This document shows, piece after piece, positions 35,027 to 45,254 of a stretch of 64,000 nt of DNA. A model generated the notes under the pieces. That model worked only from the letters and a program-made list of their open reading frames with translations, searched no databases and had not been told where the DNA came from. Every line of letters starts with the position of its first letter. The first letter of the stretch is position 1. Made by a program: the position numbers and the translations under genes. This DNA is from Bettongia penicillata ogilbyi (lineage: Eukaryota; Chordata; Mammalia; Diprotodontia; Potoroidae), in NCBI GenBank assembly GCA_023548195.1, contig JAJHZJ010000413.1:16217941-16281940 (forward strand), given 5' to 3'.

Positions 35027-36130
35027 ATGCCCAGAAAAGGGAAGAAAAATGAAACTATAGATAGCTACTTTGATGGGGTACAGATGTTCCCGCCTTTCAA
35101 TTCTGATGACGAGGAAATATTCTTACCATCAGGGAAAGATGTGGAGGTTGGGGCCTCTGTATCCCGGACATCCCAGATGGACATCCGCTGGGCTCAGGCC
35201 AATGAAAAGCTCAAAAAGGATTTTGAAAAGCAAGTTAGACAGATGGAGGAAAAACTGGGAAGAGAAATGAGAGAGATGCAAGAAAAGCATGAAAAACGGG
35301 TCAATACCTTGCTAAAGGAGACCCCAAAAAATGCTGAAGAAAATAACACCTTGAAAAATAGGGTCACTCAATTGGCAAAAGAGGTTCAAGAAGCCAATGA
35401 GGAGAGGAATGCTTTCAAAAGCAGAATTAGCCAAATGGAAAAAGAGGTTCAAAAGCTCACTGAAGAGAATAGTTCTCTCAAAATTAGAATGGAACAGATG
35501 GAGTCTAATGACTTTACGAGAAACCAAGAAATCACAAAACAAAACCAAAAGAATGAAAAAATGGAAGAGAACGTGAAATATCTCACGGGAAAAAACAACT
35601 GACCTGGAAAATAGATCCAGGAGAGACAATTTAAAAAAATTATGGGACTACCTGAAAGCCATGATCAAAATAAGAGCCTAGGAATCATCTTCCATAAAAT
35701 TATCGAGGAAAACTGCCCTGACATTCTACAACCAGAGGGCAAAATAAGTATTGAAAGAATCCATCGATCACTGCTTGAAAGAGATCCAAAAAGAGAAACT
35801 CCTAGGAACACTGTGGCCCAATTCCAGAATTCTCAGGTCAAGGAGAAAATATTGCAAGCAGCTAGAAAGAAACAATTCCAGTATTGTGGAAATACAATCA
35901 GGATAACACAAGATCTAGAAGCTTCTATGATAAGGGATCAAGGGGCGTGGAATAGGATATTCCACAAGTCAAAGGAACTAGGACTCAAACCAAGAATCAC
36001 CTACCCAGCAAAACTGAGTATAATACTTCAGGGGAAAAACTGGTCTTTCAATGAAACAGAGGACTTTCAATCATTCTTGATGAAAAGACCAGAGCTGAAA
36101 AGAAAATTTGACTTTCAAACACATGAATGA
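35027..36130 (+). pseudogene. L1/HAL1 ORF1, near-intact with one frameshift
   Basis: RNA-binding chaperone of L1-type elements. The first frame, 191 codons from ATG 35027, covers MPRKGKKNETIDSYFDG, the acidic block DDEEIFLPSGKD and a long heptad-rich coiled coil (about residues 60-165; NTLKNRVTQLAKEVQEANEE, RISQMEKEVQKLTEENSSLK). It ends TGKNN and stop because one extra A lies in the run near 35591. The next frame (to 36130) holds the RNA-recognition domain and the C-terminal domain (EKILQAARKKQFQYCGNT; LGLKPRITYPAKLSIILQG), ending FDFQTHE. Without that one base it would be about 367 residues. I see no internal stop apart from the frameshift. Confidence 0.85.
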
Positions 36131-36161
36131 GAAGAAGCATGAAAAAGTAAACAGCATTCAT

Positions 36162-36639
36162 CATTTTCCTTTTTTGTCAGGTAGGCAAATGGAGCTCCTA
36201 AATGTCACCAGTCCTATGCCCAGTGCTTGCATATGAGTCCCCTCTAATCTCTTTCTGCCTAGATGTCCAGTTCCCCCTGTGTTCCCTGTGTGGTGAGAGC
36301 GCCTGGCCCTGTTGCTGTTATTTTTCCAACTGTTGCTGCCACATTCTCAAAAGCTTATAGCTGGTGTCTCCTGGGCTATGTTCCTGGTCAGTCTCAGCCC
36401 CAGTGACATAGTACTCTTCTTCCAACCTTCTAAGTTTTCTGGGCTGGAAAATATCTTATCCCATCCTTTTATTGGTTTGCTTCTCCAAAATTCAAATTGA
36501 TATGTTATTTCAAAATTGTTTGGAGGGGAATGTTGGAAAAGATTGTCTAGAATTCTGCATCTTTTACCAGTCCTATGCACATTTTACATCTTAGGCTTAG
36601 TAGTTGCCTCTTGGAAGCAATAAAAATATTGATGGAATG
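36162..36639. other. Unassigned sequence after the truncated element
   Basis: Moderately GC-rich, with AGATGTCCAGTTCCCC and GTTTGGAGGGGAATGTTGG blocks. It may be the 5' UTR of another L1 in minus orientation, judged only by general resemblance. No ORF of interest. Confidence 0.3.
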
Positions 36640-36700
36640 GATAGTTCCTCTCTGCTCTGGTCAGGCCACATCTGGATTACTGTTTATTTCTTTGCACTAT
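36640..36700 (+). pseudogene. CR1/L3-type reverse transcriptase C-terminal relic
   Basis: Codons from 36648 read LSALVRPHLDYC, matching the conserved 'YxALVRPHLEYC' segment after the RT core of CR1/L2-clade LINEs. Only about 13 codons are legible, so this is an old fossil. Confidence 0.65.
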
Positions 36701-37575
36701 GAAATTGATTTGGGTACAGATAACCAGCAGTGCAGCCCTCAAAAAGTGAAAGATGAGGTAACTCAGTTGAACTCAATTCAATTACACACATACTTATTAA
36801 TCACCTCATCTGTGTCAGCACTATGCCAGGCACTGGGAGAATTACAGTGTTTTAGTAAAGATAAAATTTTTCCACTGGCTGGAAATAAAAACTGTATTCA
36901 CATGGTTGAAGAGCTGACATGTACATGAGGAATTCATACTGAGTTAATGACTTGGTATACTCAAATCATTCTAAAGTGATGATGCTCACACCATAGTTTA
37001 TTATCGTATAGTTGGAAATCCATGTTTAGAAAACATCTACTTTTCAGGTTAGTGACTAACCTGCTATATTAGAAATAAAATTGAATCCTTTCAGCTTTCC
37101 TGTTTTTCTTTTTTCTGAGAACAACAACATTTAATTTTTTCTCTTGAAGAATTCCAGCTATGTGAATTATTTTGCATAATACACTGGTAGATTTATTTGA
37201 CTTCAAATATATTAATTTCTACCATAGTATCTGATTTAATGACCTCAAGTTCCTAGAGAACTTATCAAATTGTGGAGATGCTGAATTAGGCTATTTTTCT
37301 TTCTAAAAATTTTACCATGCCACAGAATCCTTCCCAGTCATATAACCCTCTGTTGTATACTGAAAGATTTCTATGAGAAAAGATTGTCCTTTCCCCCAAA
37401 AAGATACCAAAAAGCCCCAAGAAGTGTATAAATAAGCTTAAACAAGAAAAACGTACAAAAATATGCATATAGAAAGGGTTAAATTAATAAATGAATAAAT
37501 AAAATAATAAATAGATTAATCAAGATGGAAACAAAAGAAGAAAGGAAAAAAGAGAAACAATGGAAGACAGAAAAA
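36701..37575. other. No gene; one short old-repeat block
   Basis: At 36770-36850, ATTCAATTACACACATACTTATTAATC then CACTATGCCAGGCACTGGGAG resembles a common mammalian interspersed motif ('catttattaagcacctactatgtgccaggcactg'). Otherwise AT-rich and featureless. Confidence 0.45.
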
Positions 37576-37852
37576 GAAGGAAGGAAGGAAGGAAGGAAGG
37601 AAGGAAGGAAGGAAGGAAGGAAGGAAGGAAGGAAGGAAGGAAGGAAGGAAGGAAGGAGGGAGGGAGGGAGGGAGGGAGGGAAGGAGGGAGGGAAGGAAGG
37701 AAGGAAGGAAGGAAGGAAGGAAGGAAGGAAGGAAGGAAGGAAGGAAGGAAGGAAGGAAGGAGGGAAGGAGGGAGGGAGGGAAGAGTGGAAGGAAGGAAGG
37801 AAGGAAGGAAGGAAGGAAGGAAGGAAGGAAGGAAGGAAGGAAGGAAGGAAGG
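37576..37852. repeat. (GGAA)n / (GGGA)n purine tract
   Basis: About 277 bp of pure purine tetranucleotide repeats on the plus strand, with two interior GGGA-rich blocks (near 37656-37692 and 37757-37783) and one T at 37785. The Lys/Glu/Gly/Arg frames are its shadow. Confidence 0.97.
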
Positions 37853-38498
37853 TTATTGTGACTCTTTCTTGTTAGATATTATATGGCTGAATATTAGATG
37901 AGGTCTCTATCACCTTTGGTGCTAAGAACGCTCAATAGATTTACAGAATTCCCTGCTGCTCCTTCTACCTACCCATAGCTTTGTCATTCTGGGGGTAGTA
38001 TTTTTTCTAATACTGGTTGGATTCCTCCCTCTAACTGTGCTTTGAAATAAAAGGAGGTATCAAGAACTAGACCCCCCCCTCAAACTTTTGCTGTAAAGCT
38101 CATAACTCAAGTTCAATATTCATCAATATTTGTGAGGCCAAAAGCTAGAGCAAATATTCTCTCTGATAGTAATAAACTTTATTATCTAACCAATTTTTGC
38201 CAAAGGTCAAGATCCTAATTCAGTCATCCCTGGGGAATCCAAATGAAAATGATTATTTAAGAGTCATGGAACCTTTAATGATAAAACACAAAATATTTAC
38301 TATGTCATTTAAAGCCTGACCTGGCACCCTGAGAAAGGGGGGCAGGTAGAAGGCAGGACACCTGACACTTCTGTCCCTGGGAGGGAATATGACTGGGACC
38401 AGTCTGTGGTGCTGAAGGCAGTGGGCAGCACCATGAGGTCAGGCCCAGTCTACTCAAGGATCTGGATTTAGAGTCACTCATGGGGAAGTGTGTCTTTT
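37853..38498. other. No gene seen
   Basis: Ordinary sequence. The GC-richer stretch 38315-38460 directly before the BZW1 copy may be part of the retroposed 5' UTR, but I cannot confirm this. Confidence 0.4.
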
Positions 38499-39740
38499 AT
38501 GAATAATCAAAAGCAGCCAAAGTTAACACTATCAGCCCAGTGATTAAAAACTAGAAAAAGAGATGAAAAAGAGAGGTTTGACCCTCCTCAGTTTTGAGAC
38601 TGTATTATTCAAGGTTTAACTGAAATTAGCACTGATTTGGAAGCAGTAGCAAAATTTGTTGATGTTTCTTGACTAATTATTACTGATATGCAGAAACACC
38701 CTGACATTCTGGTGGCTGGTGGCATGCTCGCCCCAGGTGGTATCGTGGCAGACAACATGATGCAAACAGATGTCTATGTATTCGTAGCACAAAAAGACCT
38801 AGAGACCAAGCAAGTCTTTGCTCACATATTCAACAAGTTACTCAGGTGATACAAACACCTTATAAAGGGATTTAAGGTTAAATTTTAAAAGCTATTGTTA
38901 TTCTTAAAAGGTTTTTCTGAGTCTGAGAGGAACAAACTGGCCATGTTGACTGGGGTTCTGGTCAATGGAACATTTAATGCATCCATTCTTAACAGTTTTT
39001 ATAATGAGAATTTGCTTGAAAGTGGTTCAGTGGCCTTGGCTGTAAAGTTGTTTAAGTTACTGATAAATAAAAATTATATCAATGTAGTAACTGCTAGACT
39101 TTGAAAACCCAGCATGGACAACATACTGATGGAACATTTTCTTGCTAACAAAGTGTTGAGAACTTCACAAAAGATTTTACCGAAGCAGGTCTAAAAGAAC
39201 TTTCTGAGTATGTTTGGAACCAGCAAACCATAGGAGCTCATTAAGAGCTACAGAAAGAACTTTAAGAAAAAATGTCACGTGGTGATCAATTTAAGGATAT
39301 AATTTTCTGTGTCAGGAGGAGATGAAGAAAAACAATATCGCAGAATGGAGCATCATAGACATAGTCTGGTCAAGCGTAATGAGCGTTATGGAATGGAATA
39401 AAAAGGAGGAGCTGGTAGTAGAGCAAGCCAACTAACATTTGAAGTAATGTAGCCCTCTACTTGCTCCTGAACCTGCTGCTGTTGCCCCTTGCCCCTGCTG
39501 CTGCAACTGCTGTTGCTCACGGTGACCAAAGATTCTAGGCAACTGTTAAGACAACCTTCTCTTCCTGAAAGTCTTCCAAAACTCATTGTGTTTTCTTTTT
39601 AATAAAGCTAAAGTTCTGAGTGAAGAGACCATTTTGAAGCAGTATGTGTTGTAAAGGGGAAAGGTGTCTTTCTTGACAAACGAAAAGAAATGTGGCTCAA
39701 AAATGAAGAAGAATCTGAGTTTGAAGTAGAAGGCAACTGA
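38499..39740 (+). pseudogene. BZW1: Processed pseudogene of BZW1 (eIF5-mimic protein)
   Basis: Starts ATGAATAATCAAAAGCAGCC (MNNQKQP), matching the BZW1 N-terminus, followed by KRDEKERFDPPQF and CIIQGLTEI. Later words include [13 protein letters not shown] (38704-38742), [20 protein letters not shown] (38898-38957), [15 protein letters not shown] and IVWSSVMS. It ends NEEESEFEVEGN plus stop (39738-39740). BZW1 is a translation regulator with a W2 domain that resembles eIF5. The copy spans the protein without introns, and has many stops and frameshifts (stop after VAKFVDVS at 38671). A CTG-rich stretch replaces part of the W2 coding region at about 39465-39520. Likely 3' UTR continues to about 39845. 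BZW2 is less likely: the C-terminus fits BZW1 better. Confidence 0.85.
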
Positions 39741-39848
39741 ATTATGAAACTACAAACTCAATAAAGCAAACAGCAATTGTAGATAAATGTCATGTGTCAT
39801 GTGTCCTTCTGTCTCTTACCTCCTCATTTTATGCTACAGTAGTCATTT
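39741..39848 (+). pseudogene. Likely retroposed BZW1 3' UTR
   Basis: Directly follows the pseudogene stop codon with AATTATGAAACTACAAACTC, then AATAAAGC and a T-rich part. It is cut off where RTE sequence starts at about 39850. No A-tail is seen, so the true 3' end may have been displaced or lost. Confidence 0.5.
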
Positions 39849-39849
39849 C

Positions 39850-40850
39850 TTCTTTGTTGCTGACAAGATTCTTGCTAGAGTCCTACTTAATAGGCTGATT
39901 CTTCACCTGGAAGATGGTCATCTACCTGAGAGCCAGTGTGACTTCAGAAAGGGCTGAGGAACAATCGATATAGTGTTTGCTGTTCGACAACCCCAGAAGA
40001 AATGCCAGGAGCAGAACAGAGGTCTACATACAACGTTTGTGAATCTGATCAAGGCTTTTGACACTAATAGTCGTGAATGTTTATGGAAAATTATATCAAA
40101 ATTTGTTGCCCAGAGAAATTCATCAGTGTTGTACATCAATTTCGTGATAGTATGTTTGCCCGGGTTCTGTGTAGTGGACAATGAGGATGACATACACATT
40201 GCTAGAGATAGTTCGGTGTTTGGGAGCTCCAAAGGAAAGTATGGGAGAGAAGAGATATTAGACTGACTTCCAAACTGAAGGTCTACAGAACCATTGTGCT
40301 GATCTCATTATTCTATGCCTATGAAACATGGAGAGTCCACCAGCACCATGCCAAGAATCTGAATTGCTTCCATTTGAACTGTCTTAGGAAGATCCTGAAG
40401 ATCACCTGGAAGGATAAGGTACCAGACACTGAGGTCCTTACCTGAACTAAAGTGCCAAGCATTCAAACTATGCTTCAGAGAGTGCAATTGTGATAGGCAG
40501 GTCACATCTTTGAAATGCAAAACATACACTTGCCAAAAAGATTATTTTATGGAGAATTCACATGGGGCAGGCGATAACATGGTGGTCAGAAAAAGTGATA
40601 CAAGGATACACTCAAGGTCTCTTTTAAGAACTTTGGAATGGATTGTGTGACATGGAAGACACTGGCACAGGACAACTCAACATGCCATGCCCACATCAGA
40701 AAGGGTGCTGTGCTCCATGAGCAAAGCAGAATTGAGATAACACAAAGGAAACACAGGATGTGCAAATTTGGAGTATTCACCCCAAATGTTCACATAAACT
40801 GTCCATGCCCAATCTGTTGGTAGAGCATTCCAACTTTGTATTGGTCTGAT
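39850..40850 (+). pseudogene. RTE reverse transcriptase, deleted and broken
   Basis: Readable words in changing frames: DKILARVLLNRLILHLEDGH, LPESQCDFRKG (39925-39957), then FVNLIKAFDTNSRECLWKII (40030-40097). This is the RT motif A region, where an Asp sits in AFDT. Then VDNEDDIHIARDSSVFG (40174-40224), which normally comes after the FADD motif; FADD itself is absent. C-terminal words match those of the 5390-6490 copy. It encodes nothing. Confidence 0.75.
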
Positions 40851-40925
40851 CAGCCATAGTCAGATACATTGAAACTGGACTTTATCATGGTTATGTCATT
40901 TTAGAAAATAAAGGACAACAGCAAC
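39850..40925 (+). mobile_element. RTE-clade LINE copy with internal deletion
   Basis: The plus-strand order is an RT segment, then the protein C-terminus, then a 3' end finishing AAAATAAAGGACAACAGC. The same 3' region occurs in minus orientation at 5390-5818. Between 40140 and 40200 the element jumps from the start of RT palm motifs to a segment that lies after the catalytic motif, so a central block is missing. No target-site duplication identified. Confidence 0.75.
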
Positions 40926-41164
40926 CTCCTCTTATTAAGCATGACGTAAGGACTTTCTTGGCAGTATCATTTTAACCATTTTCTATAGTTAATGAAGTGA
41001 TGGGTTTAGTTTTTAAAACCATGTTTTAAGTAGCTACAAGAGCTAGAGTTTTGAATCAAATGTTGCAATTGTCCTTTCAGTTACCTTCTGCTTCCTGTAT
41101 TTTCTACTATAAAAATCCACAACAAATAGTTCATTCATCTCTGGGTTTTCTATAAATAAACAGT
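40926..41164. other. No gene seen
   Basis: AT-rich unique-looking sequence between the RTE and SINE copies. Confidence 0.45.
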
Positions 41165-41270
41165 TTAAAAAGGGGCAGTTAGGTGGTGAAGTGGATGGTA
41201 CACTGACCCTGGAGTCAGGACATGAGTTCAAATCCATTACAAGACTTGACAGTTGAGATACTTTATATTT
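41165..41270 (+). mobile_element. WALLSI/Mar1-type tRNA-derived SINE head
   Basis: AGGGGCAGTTAGGTGGTGAAG, TGGATGGTACACTGACCC, TGGAGTCAGGACATGAGTTC and AAATCC are the marsupial tRNA-derived SINE head with A- and B-box regions (typically 'ggggcagctaggtggcgcagtggatagagcac'). It stops after the CTTGACAGTTG block, so it is 3'-truncated. Confidence 0.85.
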
Positions 41271-42884
41271 CTAACACTTACTGTATTTTTGACATTATTA
41301 AAAGTTTGAGTGAAAGGTTTCCAAGTAAGTGACAGCTAAAATTTCTATTACCCTTACTCTTATAAGGTACTCTTGAGTCAAAGAATATAAAGCAAAACAA
41401 TCTCTGCCTTCAAGGAGTTTAAATTTCTACTGGGGCATATGATATGTATTTAAGTAAATTCAAAGTATATGAAATATAAAGAAAAATAATTCTAAGAGGA
41501 AGATAATTCTAATGTCTAGGATATTTGGGGGAGGCCTTAGGTAGGGCATATTACCTGAGATAGATTTAAAGGATTGAGGGTAAGGCAAGAAAAGAATGAA
41601 TTCTAGAAATGGAGAACTAGATATGCAAAATTATTCAGACAGAAAAAAATGAGTATACTGTACATGAAATAACTACTGATTCACACCTGTAAGTGAAGAA
41701 AGTGGTGGTAAGCACTTCAGAAAAAAAAAATAAAGGCAAAAAAGTGACCGGGGAGATAGAAAGAAGAAAATTAACATCTCTCCATTGCATATTTTCTTCA
41801 TTCAGTGTTTTAGCCAGTAAAAGCAGGTGAGCATCTGTTATGCCACCATCTTCAGGTCTGCTTACAAATGTATTTTTAAAATAGTCTTGTCATTCACAAT
41901 ATCTTGTACCCTAAATAACTTGAAATTTATAGGATAGGAATCATTAAAGGGAGTGTATGTAAGGAAATTATAAATATCCTAAACCCAATAAAATTGTTTA
42001 ATATGTTAAGTGGTCAGTGTGTCATAGATTACAAAGAGTCACTTTGGGATGCCAAGCATAACTGTTGGTTTAGTCATCCTGTTTCCTGTATTGAAATGCA
42101 CTGATGTGATCCTGCTTGACTATACTGAACTGTTTTCATTCTTTAGTATATACAGGGATGACTTATGGATGTGCCTACCCCAGTTGCCATTTTCTTCTTT
42201 CCACAAACCAAAGCAGTTTCCCCTCCAGCTCATCTTTTTTTATTCTGATGGCTTACCTTTACACTTTAATTTATCTTTGCTGATAATTTCTCTACATACA
42301 TAGTATAGCCATTAGATAATGAATAGGTGTTTGTTGCCTCATTTTTGGAAGCTAAACATTGCAGTAGGGAAACAATATTTTAAATTATCATTTTGAAATG
42401 TGATGTTCACCAAAGCTGGAAACAATGTTACCATGATATCAGTGATGATATGCCTTATCATGTGCCATAAGACCCAATATTTGGTATTTAAAATTAAGAG
42501 TACCCCTGGAGGAAAAGAAGTATAATGTATTTTGAAACTATATTAGCCTTATAAGGAAGAATATTATAACTATCTTGTGAGGGCAGTGTATTGTTTCCAT
42601 ATGTAGAAATTATGTATTTATCTAATAGATTTCTAATGTAGTTTCTTTTGTATTCTGTACTTATAAAGTCTATAAGAAATAAAGGCCATCTTTAAAATGA
42701 ATAGCAATAACAGTAATGAAGCTTGACATATTCCTGTCTTTTCCTACATTTTCAGGCTTATTTCAAAGCACATGATCACTATCACTATCAATCAAAATGG
42801 TTCAGTAGTTATTCCATGTACAGAACACTCATTTTTTTTCTATCTGAATAACTTCGCATATCTGATTCTCCATTTCTAGAATTC
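41271..42884. other. No gene seen
   Basis: AT-rich. The 84-aa frame 42049-42303 shows no domain. The AATAAA-like words near 41987 are not linked to any transcript evidence. Confidence 0.4.
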
Positions 42885-43145
42885 AGTTTTTTCTTGCCTC
42901 ACCCTGAATCCCTCAAATTACATCTCAGACCTCCCTCAAATATCCCAGGCATTAGACTTGTCTTCCTCTTAGAATGATTTTTCATTATCTTTTATATACT
43001 TTGAATTCACTTACTTAAATACATATCATAGACTCCAGTCAAATGTAAGTTCCTTGAAGGCAGAGAATGCTTTGCTATTTTATTCCTTTGAATCAAAACC
43101 ACTTTACACATAATAAGGACATGTGTTTTCAATGAATTGATATGA
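42885..43145 (+). mobile_element. L2-type LINE 3' end relic
   Basis: AAATTACATCTCAGACCTCCC, CTTCCTCTTAGAATGATTT, AAATGTAAGTTCCTTGAAGGCAGAG and ATTTTATTCCTTTGAATC match the order of the L2 3' region ('gaatgtaagctccttgagggcag' block followed by 'tttgtatcccc'). Confidence 0.6.
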
Positions 43146-45254
43146 ATATTATACATACAGGTGACATTATACAATGTTTTCATAATACATGTGAAGTCAA
43201 ATTTACCTATTTGCTTTAGGATTATTAGTTTCAAAACACTATAATCCAATATTTGATGATTTGTGTATTATATTAGAGGTAATAGGTTTTATTTTTGTTC
43301 CTTTTGGAGATTTTTATCTCTTTTAAATTATTGGGCATCTGTTTTTTTCATTTACCTTTCTCCAAAGGCAATGATGAAGTCATTCTCCAGGATATAAATT
43401 TTAAATGGTATAGTCAAGTCTTCACTTTCTTTCCTTTTTAATCAAAAGCTATTAAGTAAATTTTGAAGAATAGAAATATCTTGTTTTAATGTTTTTAATT
43501 TAATATTGTAAAGATGATGATAATGTGGAAAGGATCTACAGTGAATTCTTATTGATTTTTTTCATTATATTTTAAAATATGTTGACTTTATTTCAAATTC
43601 ACTCCAACTTCCTCCTCTCTTATCCAATGAGTGAAACAACTTTGTTTTAGGGACTCTCCACCAGTTGGGGCAAACTATTTTGGATTTTCTGAGTTAATAA
43701 TGCTGATCGTACTTGCGCATTTTTGCCTACGCTATTCCTCACATACACCCTGTCAGTACAATTGTCAACGTCTCTTAATTCTTCCAGCCTAGAAAGGAAA
43801 GTCAAAACATTTCATTTTTTTTTCTTAATCAGTCTTTTAGGTGCATTTTATTCTTATGTTCCTTGAAATCCAGTATACAATGAGAAAAAAAAGTATTTTC
43901 CTTTTGGGGAATATAATAAAAATTCATTGTATTCAAGATGATAAAAATAAAAGGAGATCTTCTGATAATGAGAGGCACCTTGGTTTTATACCTATAAAAA
44001 ATGAATTTTAGGGAAATGCCCCATAGCATATCTCACTGAATTCAATAATGGTTTTGCCAGATTTGTATTTCTTGGAGATAACAAACCTAACTTGTTTCAG
44101 ACTTGAGGGAGTAGGCATTAATTTATTTATCTTACCATGATTCAATACCACATATAAAAATAAAACAAAATGTTGGCTGGATTTTTTTTTCATTAGCTAA
44201 GTCTTTCTTATTATTTTGATGCTTGGTTAGACCAAGCATTTAGAAATTCAATTAAGAATAAGAGGTGAAAGATTATGTCTCATTTTTCAGATGTTCTTGT
44301 TTTTAAAATGATGAAAATTATTTATGCAATTTTTGGCATTCCCATACATTTCTATTATCTTCCTTCTCTGTCTCCTCCTCTAACAACCATGTCTAAGAGT
44401 ACAAAATATGCCTATGATAAGACTATTATGATTATGAATACTACTATGACTGCTATACTACTACTAATGTTATTAGTGAAAATAAATATAGATTCTACTC
44501 TACCAGCAAGAGGCAAGAGGAGGAAACTAAATTGTCTTTTTTCATGGTTCAATAAATCAGAAAATTGTGGTGAATAGTAATTTGCTGAATTAACATATTT
44601 CCTTTCTTTCTTTTAAAAGACATAAAGATTTTAAAATAATTTATTCTTAAAATAGATCCCAATCCTCTTATTTGCATCTGATGATGTCTGTAATTTTAGT
44701 AGAGGGTGATGGGAAAAAAGATTTATGAAAGAACTTTGAAAAATGGAGAAATCTGAAAAAAACCAACACAGCAAACATGCACATATCACACAGAGAACAC
44801 ATGGTACAGATCATGTCTATGTAATCTCTGGATTAATATTCATATGACAATCTAAAGTAGAAACTCAAATACTGTTTTGGAAGATCAATGTGCTTGATGA
44901 ATTTACTTAAATATTTTGTCAGATGTTGATATGCTTCCACATTTTAACAACTAATGGATGTAGTGCTTTGTTTTTGTACATCCTTCATGAATTAATTTAG
45001 GTATTCCTTTCATGCCAATACCAGAAAAGGAAAAATGAGAATATATGGGAAGAAAAAGAAATATTACTTTAAAAGTCAGCTTGTCCCCTTTACTACTGAA
45101 GTTTACAAGTCCTGTCTATATATTTATCTGGTGCTATTCAAACTCTGGCTTTATTCAGTAATGTAAAATAAGTTATATGTTTCCATTGTCAGAGAACTAT
45201 AGATTTAGTGTTGCAAATTACCTTAGAGAGTCTCTTGTGCAATCCTTTGATTTA
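43146..45254. other. No gene seen
   Basis: AT-rich, with T-rich runs near 43805-43830. The 100-aa frame at 44275-44577 has no recognised family and low complexity in its middle (Met/Thr/Leu-rich). Confidence 0.4.

Larger units (their letters stand above)
34297..36161 (+). mobile_element. Young-looking L1/HAL1 copy lacking its 3' end
   Basis: Starts with the full 5' terminus (GTGCAGCCAAGATGGCTGAG from 34301), continues through a GC-rich 5' UTR and an almost intact ORF1. It stops at GAAAAAGTAAACAG (36148-36161), just past the ORF1 stop codon. The purine-rich 3' UTR and A-tail are missing. Since retrotransposons usually lose the 5' end, a later deletion or premature polyadenylation must be invoked. 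Whether it was an L1 or a HAL1 cannot be told. Confidence 0.75.

Noticed and set aside
35027..36130. Calling the ORF1 here an intact functional CDS
   Set aside because: One extra base in the A run near 35591 ends the frame at codon 191, so it is listed as a pseudogene despite good preservation.
37525..37901. Overlapping 113-116-aa Lys/Glu/Gly/Arg frames
   Set aside because: Translation of the GGAA/GGGA purine tract in two frames.
44275..44577. 100-aa plus-strand frame in unique sequence
   Set aside because: No recognisable family, biased Met/Thr/Leu middle, no promoter or splice context that can be judged, length within chance expectation.
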